Part shown: piece by piece, positions 43,825 through 53,287 of the stretch | Numbering within the stretch: position 1 is the first letter of the stretch | How the letters are laid out: each line of letters starts with the position of its first letter | NCBI RefSeq assembly: GCF_019913785.1 | Contig: NZ_JAIOHK010000055.1 | Coordinates: 206,646 to 270,645 of the forward strand | DNA: 64,000 nucleotides | Direction of reading: 5' to 3' | From: Altibacter sp. | GTDB lineage: Bacteria; Bacteroidota; Bacteroidia; Flavobacteriales; Flavobacteriaceae | Made by a program: the position numbers and the translations under genes | Notes under the pieces: model-generated | Told to the model about the DNA's origin: nothing | What the model saw: only the letters and a program-made list of their open reading frames with translations | Database searches by the model: none

Positions 43825-44766
43825 ATGCAATTGGCAACCTACATAAACGATTTATTGTACCGCTACGAATGTGTGATAATTCCAGGTTTTGGAGCATTTT
43901 TAACACAGTCCCGTTCGGCGAGAATTGATGCTGAAACCCATACGTTTTATCCTCCGGGAAAAACACTGTCTTTTAATCGTCAATTACAAACAAACGACGG
44001 CTTGCTGGCCAATTATATGGCTTCGGTGGAGCAATGTAGTTATGAGCTTGCACTTCAGAAAATAAGAAACTTTACCGGGAAGCTTTCTCTCCAATTATCG
44101 GAAGGTGAGACTGTTTCATTACAAAAGATTGGTGATTTCTTCTTAAATGCTGAAAAATCGTTGCAATTTGTGCCAGTTCAAACAGAAAACTTCAGTACCG
44201 CTGCCTTTGGGTTGAGTTCATTCGTTTCACCCACTATTCAGCGGGAGGTGTACAAGAAAGCTGCCGAAGCACTTGAGGAAAAAGCACCCATCTTATTCAC
44301 TCCCGAAAAAAGGGCATCAAGACCGTATCTTAAATATGCTGCCATAGGCTTGGTTGCTGTTGCGTTAAGCAGTTTTGGAGGATTAAAACTGTATGAAAGA
44401 GGCGTGCAACAGCACAATTTTGTAGAAAAACAAAAGGCAAATACATTGGTCGATAAGCAAATTCAAGAAGCCACATTTGTGTTGGAAAGTCCGTTGCCTT
44501 CTCTCAATATTTCCCTTCCCAAACAGACCGGCAACTACCATATTATTGCAGGGGCGTTTAGAGTACCCGAAAATGCGCAAAACAAATTGGAACAACTGGT
44601 TGCCAAAGGCTATCCAGCAAGATTGATTGGCGCTAACAGGTATGGGCTACATCAAGTGGTCTACAGTAGCCATGAAGAGCGATTGGAAGCTTTACAAAGC
44701 TTACATTCCATTCAACAAACTGAAAATAAAGATGCTTGGCTATTGGTCCTCGATCTGACCAAATAA
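43825..44766 (+). CDS. HU-CCDC81 and SPOR domain membrane protein
   Basis: 313 residues from ATG 43825; an in-frame TTG at 43789 lies upstream. The N-terminal domain (MQLATYINDLLYRYECVIIPGFGAFL) is the Bacteroidetes HU-CCDC81 module. A membrane segment (about 173-190) leads to a C-terminal SPOR domain (YHIIAGAFRVPENAQNKLEQL to WLLVLD), which binds glycan strands lacking stem peptides at division sites. It likely links cytoplasmic DNA or protein binding to the septal wall, which is inference. Confidence 0.85.
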   Translation: MQLATYINDLLYRYECVIIPGFGAFLTQSRSARIDAETHTFYPPGKTLSFNRQLQTNDGLLANYMASVEQCSYELALQKIRNFTGKLSLQLSEGETVSLQKIGDFFLNAEKSLQFVPVQTENFSTAAFGLSSFVSPTIQREVYKKAAEALEEKAPILFTPEKRASRPYLKYAAIGLVAVALSSFGGLKLYERGVQQHNFVEKQKANTLVDKQIQEATFVLESPLPSLNISLPKQTGNYHIIAGAFRVPENAQNKLEQLVAKGYPARLIGANRYGLHQVVYSSHEERLEALQSLHSIQQTENKDAWLLVLDLTK

Positions 44767-44814
44767 CGCCTTCCATTTCCGTAAAAAGTAGTTCCCATTC
44801 GTTAGAATACTACG

Positions 44815-44822
44815 TACCTTTG
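44815..44822 (+). promoter_or_regulatory. -7 element of the thioesterase gene
   Basis: TACCTTTG, exact consensus, 15 bases before the ATG at 44838. It excludes a start further upstream. Confidence 0.55.
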
Positions 44823-44837
44823 TCAAAATTTTACGAA

Positions 44838-45347
44838 ATGGCAGCAAGAACTCCCAAAGAATCCAGAACCGTTATCACCGATCTCGTACTCCCTAGTGAG
44901 ACCAATCCTATTGGTAATATGTTTGGAGGTGAATTGTTGGCACGGATGGATCGTGCGGCTAGTATTGCTGCTCGAAGACACAGCAGAAGGATTGTAATGA
45001 CCGCCTCGGTGAATCATGTAGCCTTTAATAAAATGATTCCTTTGGGAAGTGTAGTGACGGTTGAAGCGCATGTTTCTAGAGCCTTCAGAAGTTCCATGGA
45101 AGTATATATGGACATCTGGATCGAAGATCGGGAAAGTGGACTTCGCAGCAAGGCAAACGAAGGCATCTACACCTTTGTCGCGGTAGATGAAATGGGAAAT
45201 CCGGTATCGGTTCCCGAATTAGTTCCTGAAACAGAGCTTGAAAAAGCACGGTTTGAAGCGGCCTTGAGAAGAAAACAACTGAGTTTGGTACTTGCGGGTA
45301 AAATGAAACCAAACGAGGCCACCGAGCTTAAAGCACTTTTTGCGTAA
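44838..45347 (+). CDS. Acyl-CoA thioesterase, YciA/hotdog family
   Basis: 169 residues from ATG 44838 (an upstream ATG at 44736 lies inside the SPOR gene and before the promoter). The hotdog motif NPIGNMFGGELLARMDRAAS is diagnostic of YciA-like thioesterases, and HVAFNKMIPLGSVVTVEAHV follows. The enzyme hydrolyses acyl-CoA in the cytoplasm, substrate length unknown. The ending KMKPNEATELKALFA is ordinary. Confidence 0.92.
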   Translation: MAARTPKESRTVITDLVLPSETNPIGNMFGGELLARMDRAASIAARRHSRRIVMTASVNHVAFNKMIPLGSVVTVEAHVSRAFRSSMEVYMDIWIEDRESGLRSKANEGIYTFVAVDEMGNPVSVPELVPETELEKARFEAALRRKQLSLVLAGKMKPNEATELKALFA

Positions 45348-45378
45348 GCTTTAGAAATCCTACCTAATATTGCTTCTT

Positions 45379-45419
45379 TAAGCCCTTAAATCTAGCTGAT
45401 TTATAGGGTTTTATTTTTT
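45379..45419 (+). terminator. Probable terminator of the thioesterase gene
   Basis: Imperfect stem AGCCCTTAAATC with GATTTATAGGGTT (one bulge on each side) followed by TTTATTTTTT. Weaker than the other terminators listed. Confidence 0.5.
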
Positions 45420-45472
45420 AGTTTCTTTATCGAATTAACTTATTTTCTTATGGGTTTTATGACCTAATTGAA

Positions 45473-45480
45473 TATATTTG
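45473..45480 (+). promoter_or_regulatory. -7 element of the S8 protease gene
   Basis: TATATTTG, exact consensus, 64 bases before the ATG. No clear -33 TTG. Confidence 0.45.
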
Positions 45481-45544
45481 AAATTCTATTTTTTTTCTGA
45501 GCTTTAAAAAGTCAGATAATTTCAAAACATTTAAACCAAAAACT

Positions 45545-48280
45545 ATGAAAAAAATTACGCTTTTTTCTCTTTTAAGAAATGGTTCGGTATTTTTTTGTGC
45601 ACTGCTATTGACGGCCTCTATGTCGTTTGCACAGAGTCAATATGCCATCCAACTTCAAGGGGATGCGATCGAAATTCCGGAAAACATTACAACGTTTAGC
45701 TGGAATCAAATGCCGGAATCTGCTCAACTTGATAATGGCTATGTGGGTTGGATTCAGTTTTATGAAACACCTTCTCAAAGTGTTCAAGATGAATTTAGAG
45801 CAAACAATTATAAGTTGCTAGAATATATTCCGAACAGAGCCTATTTGTTTTTCTTTCCAGCAGGTGTTTCGGTAAGTTATCTACAAAGCAAGGGTGTGCG
45901 ATCCATAGTTCCTGTTGAAAGTACATTTAAGCTTTCAACGGCCTTAAAAAATGGGCCTTATGAAAGTTGGGCGATGGACGGAAATAATATCTTGGTAACA
46001 TTGGTACACCATGAAAACGTAAGTTCAGAATTTGTTATTCAGGATTTAGCGCGTAAACAAATTGCACTAACAAGACAATATCAAAATTCGACCAATCTCG
46101 AACTGTCCATCCCTAACAACTGCTTAGATGAGCTCTCAAATCTGCCCTATGTAAAATGGGTCGAATTAATTGCGCCTCCTGCAGTGCCGGAAGATTTTCG
46201 GGCTAGAAATTTAGGAAGATCCAACGGTTTGGATACACAAACCGGTGCCGGAAGAAATTATACCGGAGACGGAATTGGCGTTATGGTGCGCGATGATGGA
46301 AATGTGGGGCCTCATATCGATTTTGAAGGACGTATTACCAATATGGCAACAGGAAGTGGGACACATGGTGATAGAGTTGCGGGAGTATTGTGCGGTGCCG
46401 GTAACTTGAACCCCGAAAAGCGAGGCATGGCAGCTGGCGCAGAGTTATACGTTGTGACCTATGTATCCTCTTTCTTGGATGTTAACACAACTACTTTGAT
46501 CAATGACGGAAGCGTACAAATTACCAATTCTTCTTATGGAGACGGTTGTAATGATGGTTATACCACAAGATCTCAGACAGTCGATACTCAAATTAATGTG
46601 GAGCCTACACTATTACATGTTTTTTCTTGTGGAAATTCCGGAACCTCCAATTGTGGATATGGAGCAGGATCTGGATGGGGAAACATCACCGGAGGACATA
46701 AGCAAGGGAAAAATGTGATCGCTTCTGCGAGTTCAAATGCCGCTGGTATTCTAGCGGGATCTAGCAGCCGTGGGCCGGCATCAGATGGACGAATTAAGCC
46801 CGATATTGCCTCCCAAGGCGATGGAATTTCTTCTACACTTCCTAATAATACCTATATTTCAAGCACTAGTGGAACTTCTTTTGCATCTCCCGGTGTTGCT
46901 GGTGTTGCTGCGCAACTATACGAAGCCTATGCCGATGCTAATGGCGGGGCACTTCCACAGTCGGCTTTAATAAAAGCTGCGATGTTGAATACCGCTCAGG
47001 ACAAAGGAAATGTCGGTCCCGATTTCAAATGGGGATGGGGACTTGTAAATGGACTGCGAGCTGGAATGCTAATCGAAGATGGCCGTTATCTTTCAGATAA
47101 CGTAACACAAGGAAATAGCAATAACCATGTTATTAACGTTCCTGCGGGAACCAAGCAGGTGCGTTTTATGGTGTATTGGAACGATCCGGCTGGTGTAGCC
47201 GGTGCCAATCCTGCATTGGTGAATGATTTGGATTTAGTTGTTACCGATCCCGGAGCAACAGATCACTTACCTTGGATATTGGATCATACGCCAAATCCGG
47301 TCGCCTTAGATACGCCAGCAACTAATGGAGCTGACCATCTAAACAATATGGAACAGGTTCTTTTAAATGATCCTGCTGCTGGAAATTATACGGTGGAAGT
47401 TACAGGGTTTAACGTGCCGGTTGGTCCACAGGAATATTTTGTGGTGTATGAGATTATTTCAGAAAATATAACGGTAACCTATCCTAATTCGGGAGAAAAG
47501 TTTACACCTAGCGTAAGTGAAATTATTCATTGGGATGCCGTGAATACCGTAGCAGATTTTGACTTAGAATATTCTACCGATAATGGAGCTAGCTGGAATT
47601 CAATTATAACTGTTCCGGCCGCAAATCGTCATCATATATGGAGTGTTCCTGCCCAAATTACTGGTGAGGCACTTATAAGAGTTACGAGTGGCGCGTTTAC
47701 AGATACTAGCGATGATAACTTTTCTATCGCGAGTCAAGTAAGTGGAATTTCCGTCGTTCAAGTGTGTGATAACAATACCGCAACCTTCGAATGGAATCCG
47801 GTAACCGATGCAGAATCCTACGATCTATATATTTTGGGAGATAAATTTATGGAGGTAGTTGGCAATTCGGCGACCAATTCGATTACGGTACCTATTGACA
47901 ATTATTTAGATCCTATGTGGTTTGCTGTTTCTGCCAAGAATGCCTCTGAAGGCTGGGAGAGTTTTAGAAGTCTCGCAGTCAATTATGCAGGAGGAGAACT
48001 TAACTGTATATTAGGTGTCGAAGATCTTGAAGTGAGTTCTATTGTAATGTATCCGAATCCTGCTACACAACAGGTGTCTATTGCATTTGATAGCAGCTTT
48101 ATTGATGCCCTTGAGGTGACTATTACAAATAGTTTAGGACAAACCCTAGAGCGCGTGGATGCAACATCGAATGGAACTAATGTGATTTCACTAAATGTTT
48201 CTAATTTGCATACCGGACTGTATTTTGTAACCATTAAAAATGGTGATCAGTCTACTACCAAAAAGCTACTTGTTAAATAA
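45545..48280 (+). CDS. Subtilisin-like serine protease (S8), type IX secreted
   Basis: 911 residues. Signal peptide about 1-30 (SMSFAQ). An N-terminal propeptide region (about 31-235) precedes the S8 domain: catalytic D250 in VMVRDDGNVG, H274 in GSGTHGDRVAGVL and S445 in TSGTSFASPGVAG. A beta-rich domain with an NDLDLVV motif follows, then Ig-like modules (about 640-830) and a type IX sorting domain (VMYPNPATQQV to the C-terminus). The Asp motif DDG differs from the common DTG or DSG. It is a secreted or surface protease with its own promoter. Confidence 0.93.
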   Translation: MKKITLFSLLRNGSVFFCALLLTASMSFAQSQYAIQLQGDAIEIPENITTFSWNQMPESAQLDNGYVGWIQFYETPSQSVQDEFRANNYKLLEYIPNRAYLFFFPAGVSVSYLQSKGVRSIVPVESTFKLSTALKNGPYESWAMDGNNILVTLVHHENVSSEFVIQDLARKQIALTRQYQNSTNLELSIPNNCLDELSNLPYVKWVELIAPPAVPEDFRARNLGRSNGLDTQTGAGRNYTGDGIGVMVRDDGNVGPHIDFEGRITNMATGSGTHGDRVAGVLCGAGNLNPEKRGMAAGAELYVVTYVSSFLDVNTTTLINDGSVQITNSSYGDGCNDGYTTRSQTVDTQINVEPTLLHVFSCGNSGTSNCGYGAGSGWGNITGGHKQGKNVIASASSNAAGILAGSSSRGPASDGRIKPDIASQGDGISSTLPNNTYISSTSGTSFASPGVAGVAAQLYEAYADANGGALPQSALIKAAMLNTAQDKGNVGPDFKWGWGLVNGLRAGMLIEDGRYLSDNVTQGNSNNHVINVPAGTKQVRFMVYWNDPAGVAGANPALVNDLDLVVTDPGATDHLPWILDHTPNPVALDTPATNGADHLNNMEQVLLNDPAAGNYTVEVTGFNVPVGPQEYFVVYEIISENITVTYPNSGEKFTPSVSEIIHWDAVNTVADFDLEYSTDNGASWNSIITVPAANRHHIWSVPAQITGEALIRVTSGAFTDTSDDNFSIASQVSGISVVQVCDNNTATFEWNPVTDAESYDLYILGDKFMEVVGNSATNSITVPIDNYLDPMWFAVSAKNASEGWESFRSLAVNYAGGELNCILGVEDLEVSSIVMYPNPATQQVSIAFDSSFIDALEVTITNSLGQTLERVDATSNGTNVISLNVSNLHTGLYFVTIKNGDQSTTKKLLVK

Positions 48281-48298
48281 AACGGCTTATACTGAAGT

Positions 48299-48331
48299 AA
48301 AAAAGGGGTTGTTAAAACAGCCCCTTTTTTT
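48299..48331. terminator. Bidirectional terminator
   Basis: A run, GGGGTTGTT, loop, AACAGCCCC, T run. It ends the S8 gene and the minus-strand envC-like unit, whose last stop is two bases away. Confidence 0.85.
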
Positions 48332-48332
48332 A

Positions 48333-49574
48333 TTACATTTTATATACCCAATCTGAAGGATTCATACGATTGGTGTTTTGATAAATAAGGAATTTTAAAA
48401 TGGTTTTCCCTGTTGTAGGGTTTGTAAAAATAGTTCCTATCTCTTGTTTTGTAGTCACTTTATCTCCCTTCTTAACATTGATATTCACCAAGTTATTATA
48501 GACTGTGATATAACTTCCATGTTGAATGTACACCGCCTTATTAGCGCCCTTCAACTGTTGAATTTCCATTACCTCTCCATTAAATACAGCGCGAGCCCTT
48601 GCATTGGACTCAGTAACAATTTCTACTCCGCTATTAAAAGTAGTCACATTTGGCAATTGGGGGTGTTGTTGCTTTCCATATTGCTTTATAACCACTCCTT
48701 TTTCTACGGGCCATGGAAGCTTTCCTTTGTTGTTCGTAAAACTAGCAGCAAGCGCCTTCGCTTCGGCTGTTAGTGCAAATGTTTCTGAAGAAGATTTCAC
48801 AGTGGCTGTACTGGTCGTTCCTGCCGCCGCCTTATTGGAGGCTGCAATAGCTGCTTTGATGAGTGCTTCTATCTGTCGGTCTATAGCATCTGCTTCTTTT
48901 TGCTTATCACGAATCTGTGCCGAAAATTTTCCCTCTTCCTTTTTTAAAGAAGATACCAAGGATTGTTGATTAAGCTTTTCTTCTGTAAGCCGCTGTTTGG
49001 CAAGTTTGTTTTCGTCGATCAATACTTGCTTCTTCTTCTTTTGTTCCGCCAGATCTTTATTTAATATTTCCAACAATGCTGTCTTCTCTTTAATACTTTC
49101 TCCCTGTTCTTTGCGATGCCTGGCGTATTGTTTCATATATTGAACGCGTTTGTAGGCCTGAAGAAAGTTTTCAGCAGACAATAAGAACATGAGACGGCTC
49201 TGCTGCGACTTGCTTTTATACGATTTGTTGATCATGGCGGCGTAATCCTTCTTCAAGGCAGCCAGTTCCTTTTTAAGATTAGATATCTTATTTCCGTTTT
49301 GATTGATCTCTCGAGTTAAGAGATTTGCTTGTTGGTTCGTGACTTTAATAAGATCTTCCCGCGCATTGATGCGATGATTCAGATCCTCCACGTCTGTTAA
49401 AATGGATTTTTTCCTACCCTGCGTTTTAAACAACAAGGAATTGATCTGTTTGATCTCCTGAAGAAGTGTCTGTCGTTTTTCTTCCAACTCTAGTTGTTTG
49501 TTGGGTTGTGCAAATACAGAAGAAATACTAACAAAACTGAAAGCGATGAAAATATAAATTCTAAACTTCTTCAT
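48333..49574 (-). CDS. envC: EnvC-like murein hydrolase activator with degenerate M23 domain
   Basis: 413 residues. Signal peptide about 1-22 (SVFAQ), then a long coiled coil (about 23-245), then a C-terminal LytM/M23 fold. The zinc ligands are lost: the HxxxD motif reads FNSGVEI and the last His of the HxH region reads YNNL, where active enzymes have YAHL. A single His (IQHGSY) remains. This is the state of EnvC and NlpD activators, which switch on amidases. The role in cell separation is inferred from the family. Confidence 0.88.
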   Translation of the reverse strand: MKKFRIYIFIAFSFVSISSVFAQPNKQLELEEKRQTLLQEIKQINSLLFKTQGRKKSILTDVEDLNHRINAREDLIKVTNQQANLLTREINQNGNKISNLKKELAALKKDYAAMINKSYKSKSQQSRLMFLLSAENFLQAYKRVQYMKQYARHRKEQGESIKEKTALLEILNKDLAEQKKKKQVLIDENKLAKQRLTEEKLNQQSLVSSLKKEEGKFSAQIRDKQKEADAIDRQIEALIKAAIAASNKAAAGTTSTATVKSSSETFALTAEAKALAASFTNNKGKLPWPVEKGVVIKQYGKQQHPQLPNVTTFNSGVEIVTESNARARAVFNGEVMEIQQLKGANKAVYIQHGSYITVYNNLVNINVKKGDKVTTKQEIGTIFTNPTTGKTILKFLIYQNTNRMNPSDWVYKM

Positions 49575-49577
49575 ACC

Positions 49578-50354
49578 TTATAATTGGATTTCTTCATATC
49601 CTTCCGGGATAGTAAACGGAAAACTCACCGAAACATTGAGTTCAATCTTCTTATAGTTTAGTTCGATCCTGGTATTTTTATTATTTTCTGTTGCATGTAT
49701 AGCGATTTCTGAAGGAAAAAAATTGCCCTCTATCTTTTCGTATTCTCCATATCGAATGGAGAGTAATCGCCCTTCATTGGGTTGTGACAAAGAACCCGAA
49801 GCGACTTTGAAGTTTTGTGGGTTCAGAAACAGATAATGAATAAAATTCTGAGGTTGTTGCTTCGGAAATAACTGATATTTATTTTGAACCACCTTCATAC
49901 TGTATTCGGAAGCATCCAAAGAAAATATAGACTGTCCCAACAAAATGGCCTGGGCCTTTTCGAAATCGATTTCGGTTCCCAGCCACTCACTTAACAACGA
50001 AAAATCTCCATCGAAATAGGTGTTGCCTATGGATTCGTAATAACTAACTCTATCTTTGGTGATTAAAACCTTGGAAATGGTTATTCCCAAAAGAGATGCC
50101 TTGATCCAAATGGTCTTGTCTTTCTCCATCCGAAGGCTCACCGTGATACTCTGTAATTTGCTTTCGTCCTCATAAACCACCTGCAGTCTAGCGGCCAAGC
50201 TTGAAAAATTAGGCGAGGCACTTTCATGTGCCGATAGAATATTCTTTGTGGACAATGCCTTATCTGCCTTCACAGAACCATTGAGTCCTTTACCTCCGCC
50301 ACAAGAAGTGACCACCAGAAAAATAAGGAGAAAATAGATTGGCTTCAGCTTCAT
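49578..50354 (-). CDS. DUF4292 lipoprotein
   Basis: 258 residues. Lipoprotein signal ending at the Cys of LVVTSCGGGKG. The rest matches the DUF4292 pattern, a LolA-like beta sheet half-barrel (TIWIKASLLGITISKVLITKDRVSYYESIGNTYFDG-type strands). A lipid or lipoprotein carrier role is plausible from the fold but not shown. It lies four bases from the TPR gene and from envC, in one unit. Confidence 0.85.
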   Translation of the reverse strand: MKLKPIYFLLIFLVVTSCGGGKGLNGSVKADKALSTKNILSAHESASPNFSSLAARLQVVYEDESKLQSITVSLRMEKDKTIWIKASLLGITISKVLITKDRVSYYESIGNTYFDGDFSLLSEWLGTEIDFEKAQAILLGQSIFSLDASEYSMKVVQNKYQLFPKQQPQNFIHYLFLNPQNFKVASGSLSQPNEGRLLSIRYGEYEKIEGNFFPSEIAIHATENNKNTRIELNYKKIELNVSVSFPFTIPEGYEEIQL

Positions 50355-50357
50355 AAG

Positions 50358-51743
50358 TTAATTGGGGTATTTGATGTCTGCAGCCTTTTTTGAATACATT
50401 GTTGCTTTCCGTTCATCTCCTTTTTGGCGGTATGCCAAGGCCAGTTGCTCGTAGAAATCCTTTTCCATTTTTATATCATCATAGAGATAATCTAGGCCCG
50501 TCTCGAGATTTTCTATGGCCGCTTCGTTTTGTTTTAATTCTAAATTGGCAACCCCGTTAATTAGATATAATAACGGCTGAGATGGAAAGATCTCCAATGC
50601 GTTAGCACTTAACTGCCTTGCATCCTCGTATTTTTTAAAATCTAGTTGCAACAATAAAGTGTTTTTAAGCAGGCTATAATTGTCTGCGTCTCTAGCAACC
50701 CCTTTTTCATAAAATCTTAGAGCTTCTTCCTTCATTCCTTTTGCCATGTAAAAATCGCCCAATTGCTCATATACCTTACCATTATTTTCGGTAGAAAAAA
50801 GGAGTACTACATCGTCTAAATCGCTTTCATATTTAGGGTTTGCTTTCACAAAATTCATAAAGTCTCCCAGCACCTTGTATTTGCTGTCGCTGTCCACTTC
50901 GGCGGCGCTAAACACTGTCTTCATAGAAGCAATCGCCTTTTGGGCTTCGCCACGCTCTAGGTAGAATTTATAAAGCGCCAGATGCACCAATTGAGATTTT
51001 GGATGCGCCTGAAGCAATTCCTGAGCCGTTTCAAAGGCCTTTTCGGTATTTCCTTGTTCGCTGTATAAAAATATAAGGCTGAGGTAGTCTTTTTCGTTCT
51101 TAGTGCTGGTTTCAATTTTAACTTCCAGCTTTTCAATTTGTCCCGTTGTATTTCCGGTCTCCCGATATATTTGGGTACGCAGCGAATCTCTGTAGTCACT
51201 TTCTCCCCAAAGCTCATCGAGCTCGTCCAGCACTTCTATGGCCTCATCGTACTGTTTGGTTCGGACGTACAAATTGGCTAGGTCTTCTTTGTAATCATCG
51301 TCATACTTGACCAATTTTTTGACCAGAACGATGGCCGCATCGTAATCTTTTCTTATATAGTACAGATCGTACAAGGCCTCCAAGACGTCCAAACGATCCC
51401 CTTCCGTCTTAAGTACTTTATTAAAGTTTTCCTCTGCTTCATCGTATTGTTTGAGATAGGTTTGGTTTTTTCCCATTTCAAAATATACGACTGCTTCTTG
51501 CATCGGATCTTTTTTTGCTGCCTTTTCAGCTTTTTTTAGGGCTTCGAGCGCCAATTCGTAATTCTCAATGCCTTTTTGCTTCAGGGCTTCAAAAAAATAA
51601 TCCTGAAATGCATCGCTCACATTTCCCAGGTCATCGGTGGGTTCTTCTTCAGTTTCGATTTTAATTTCCTGCGCAAGGGCTGGCGTCGGAAGAAAAACAA
51701 TTCCGAATAAAAAAAGCATCAATAAAAAATGTTTCCGATTCAT
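50358..51743 (-). CDS. Secreted tetratricopeptide repeat protein
   Basis: 461 residues from the ATG at 51743 (the longer frame from 51809 runs through a repeat element and lacks a sensible N-terminus). Signal peptide ending PTPALAQ. About nine TPR units cover residues 35-450 (for example AVVYFEMGKNQTYLKQYDEAEENF and KQYDEAIEVLDELDEL). It is a periplasmic scaffold, probably for a complex with the DUF4292 lipoprotein next to it. Confidence 0.88.
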   Translation of the reverse strand: MNRKHFLLMLFLFGIVFLPTPALAQEIKIETEEEPTDDLGNVSDAFQDYFFEALKQKGIENYELALEALKKAEKAAKKDPMQEAVVYFEMGKNQTYLKQYDEAEENFNKVLKTEGDRLDVLEALYDLYYIRKDYDAAIVLVKKLVKYDDDYKEDLANLYVRTKQYDEAIEVLDELDELWGESDYRDSLRTQIYRETGNTTGQIEKLEVKIETSTKNEKDYLSLIFLYSEQGNTEKAFETAQELLQAHPKSQLVHLALYKFYLERGEAQKAIASMKTVFSAAEVDSDSKYKVLGDFMNFVKANPKYESDLDDVVLLFSTENNGKVYEQLGDFYMAKGMKEEALRFYEKGVARDADNYSLLKNTLLLQLDFKKYEDARQLSANALEIFPSQPLLYLINGVANLELKQNEAAIENLETGLDYLYDDIKMEKDFYEQLALAYRQKGDERKATMYSKKAADIKYPN

Positions 51744-51761
51744 ATTTAATTTAAGACCACC

Positions 51762-51805
51762 CCCTCCACCCTTTGGGCAGTTCAACTCGACTGCGCTCTG
51801 GGGAG
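51762..51805. repeat. REP-like intergenic repeat fragment
   Basis: The 72-base gap holds CAGTTCAACTCGACTGCG, close to the dispersed GCGCAGTCGA-type extragenic repeats I recall in Bacteroidetes, followed by a CATTCC end. Only one copy of this type is in the window, so the call rests on memory of the repeat, not on copies seen here. Confidence 0.35.
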
Positions 51806-51815
51806 ACATTCCATA

Positions 51816-52832
51816 CTATTTCAATTCAGAGTAATCGCCAATGCTCACATTGGTAAATTTTCCATCAAAAATGGCGTGATTACCAATCATTGCGTTGTCT
51901 AAAGTAGCATTTTTAATCACCGAGTGGGTTTGTATTATACTATTTTTAACGGTACTATCCTCAATTATTGTGCCTTCTCCAACAGAGGCAAACGGTCCTA
52001 CCGTACTGTTTTTTAAAACAACCCCTGCGCCAATAAAACAAGGTGCAATAATTTTTGAGTTTTGCTGCGAACTCTTCTCCGAAACTAAAGTTTCGCCACT
52101 TTCTGCTAAAAATCCTAGCATCCTACGATTGGTTTCCACCGTTACTTCCTTGTTTCCACAATCCATCCATTCGTCTACCGTACCGGTCTTAAACACCTTT
52201 CCGGCCGCCATCATGCGTTTAATTCCGTCGTTAATTTGATATTCTCCTCCGTTAATAATATTATGGTCCAAAACGTATTGTAATTCCTTTTTAAGCACAC
52301 CAACTTCCTTAAAATAATAGATCCCTATAACAGCTTGATCACTCACAAATTGGGTTGGTTTTTCAACAAGTTCGGTGATTTCTTGCCTTTCATTTAGATT
52401 AACAACACCGTAGGCTTCGGGATTATCTACTTTTTTAGTCCAAATAACACTATCGGCTTCTTTGTCGAGGTTAAAATCGGCCCGGATTAAGGTATCGGCA
52501 TAAGCAATTACCGCAGGACCAGAAAGAGATGGGGCAGCACACATAATGGCATGGCCGGTTCCTTTGGGGTCTAACTGCCTGTAAATATTTGCTTTTGCTC
52601 CTAAACCATTAGCTAGTTCTTTTAAACTTGCAACAACCTCTTCACCAAAAAAGGCAGGATCACCTAGGATAAAGGCTATTTCTTCAATCTCTTCATTTAG
52701 AACGTTTGCAATATCTGCTACCAATCTATGGACAATAGGCTTACCGGCAACAGGGATCAAGGGTTTTGGGATGGTTAGGGTGTGCGGGCGAAGGCGGGAC
52801 CCACGGCCTGCCATTGGGACAATTATTTTCAT
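51816..52832 (-). CDS. NDP-sugar nucleotidyltransferase with LbH domain
   Basis: 338 residues. The N-terminal nucleotidyltransferase domain begins MKIIVPMAGRGSRLRPHT with the G-x-G-S-R-L-R and PKPLIPVAGKPIV motifs. The Mg2+ aspartate is in AYADTLIRADF. The C-terminal part (about 240-335) is a left-handed beta-helix of hexapeptide repeats (VVLKNSTVGPFASVGEGTII). It makes an activated sugar for polysaccharide or lipopolysaccharide, probably dTDP- or UDP-glucose. The exact substrate is not clear. Confidence 0.88.
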   Translation of the reverse strand: MKIIVPMAGRGSRLRPHTLTIPKPLIPVAGKPIVHRLVADIANVLNEEIEEIAFILGDPAFFGEEVVASLKELANGLGAKANIYRQLDPKGTGHAIMCAAPSLSGPAVIAYADTLIRADFNLDKEADSVIWTKKVDNPEAYGVVNLNERQEITELVEKPTQFVSDQAVIGIYYFKEVGVLKKELQYVLDHNIINGGEYQINDGIKRMMAAGKVFKTGTVDEWMDCGNKEVTVETNRRMLGFLAESGETLVSEKSSQQNSKIIAPCFIGAGVVLKNSTVGPFASVGEGTIIEDSTVKNSIIQTHSVIKNATLDNAMIGNHAIFDGKFTNVSIGDYSELK

Positions 52833-52852
52833 TCGTTTATTTTAGTATCATT

Positions 52853-53287
52853 TTATTTTGTTCCGGTGCTACCAAAGCCACCTGCGCCACGGCTTGTTTC
52901 GTCCAGTTCATCTACTTCCTCCCAGGCGGCGCGTTCGTGTTTTGCAATGACCAATTGGGCAATGCGTTCTCCATTTTCAATGGTGAAATCCTCATTGGAA
53001 AGGTTTACTAAGATAACCCCTATTTCTCCTCTATAATCGGCATCGATAGTTCCTGGTGCGTTTAAGACAGTCACCCCTTTTTTTGCAGCCAGCCCACTTC
53101 GAGGGCGCACTTGCGCTTCAAATCCAATTGGCAATTCAATAAAAAGCCCGGTTTTTACAATGGCGCGTTGTAGGGGTTTCAGGGTAGAAGGCCCCGGTAC
53201 ATTGGCTCGTAAATCCATTCCGGCAGAATAGATAGTTTCGTAAGAGGGCAAGGGATGCTCCGATTTGTTAATTATCTTAATTTTCAT
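52853..53287 (-). CDS. dut: dUTP diphosphatase
   Basis: 144 residues, trimeric dUTPase that splits dUTP to dUMP and PPi. Motifs in order: AGMDLRANV (I), [12 protein letters not shown] (II), [13 protein letters not shown] (III), GERIAQLVI (IV) and the C-terminal arm GAGGFGSTG (V). All five are intact. It overlaps the flippase gene by four bases and is placed between cell-envelope genes. Confidence 0.96.
   Translation of the reverse strand: MKIKIINKSEHPLPSYETIYSAGMDLRANVPGPSTLKPLQRAIVKTGLFIELPIGFEAQVRPRSGLAAKKGVTVLNAPGTIDADYRGEIGVILVNLSNEDFTIENGERIAQLVIAKHERAAWEEVDELDETSRGAGGFGSTGTK

Noticed and set aside
44736..44837. Upstream start for the thioesterase
   Set aside because: It precedes the -7 box at 44815 and lies partly in the SPOR gene; the family begins near MAARTPKESRT.
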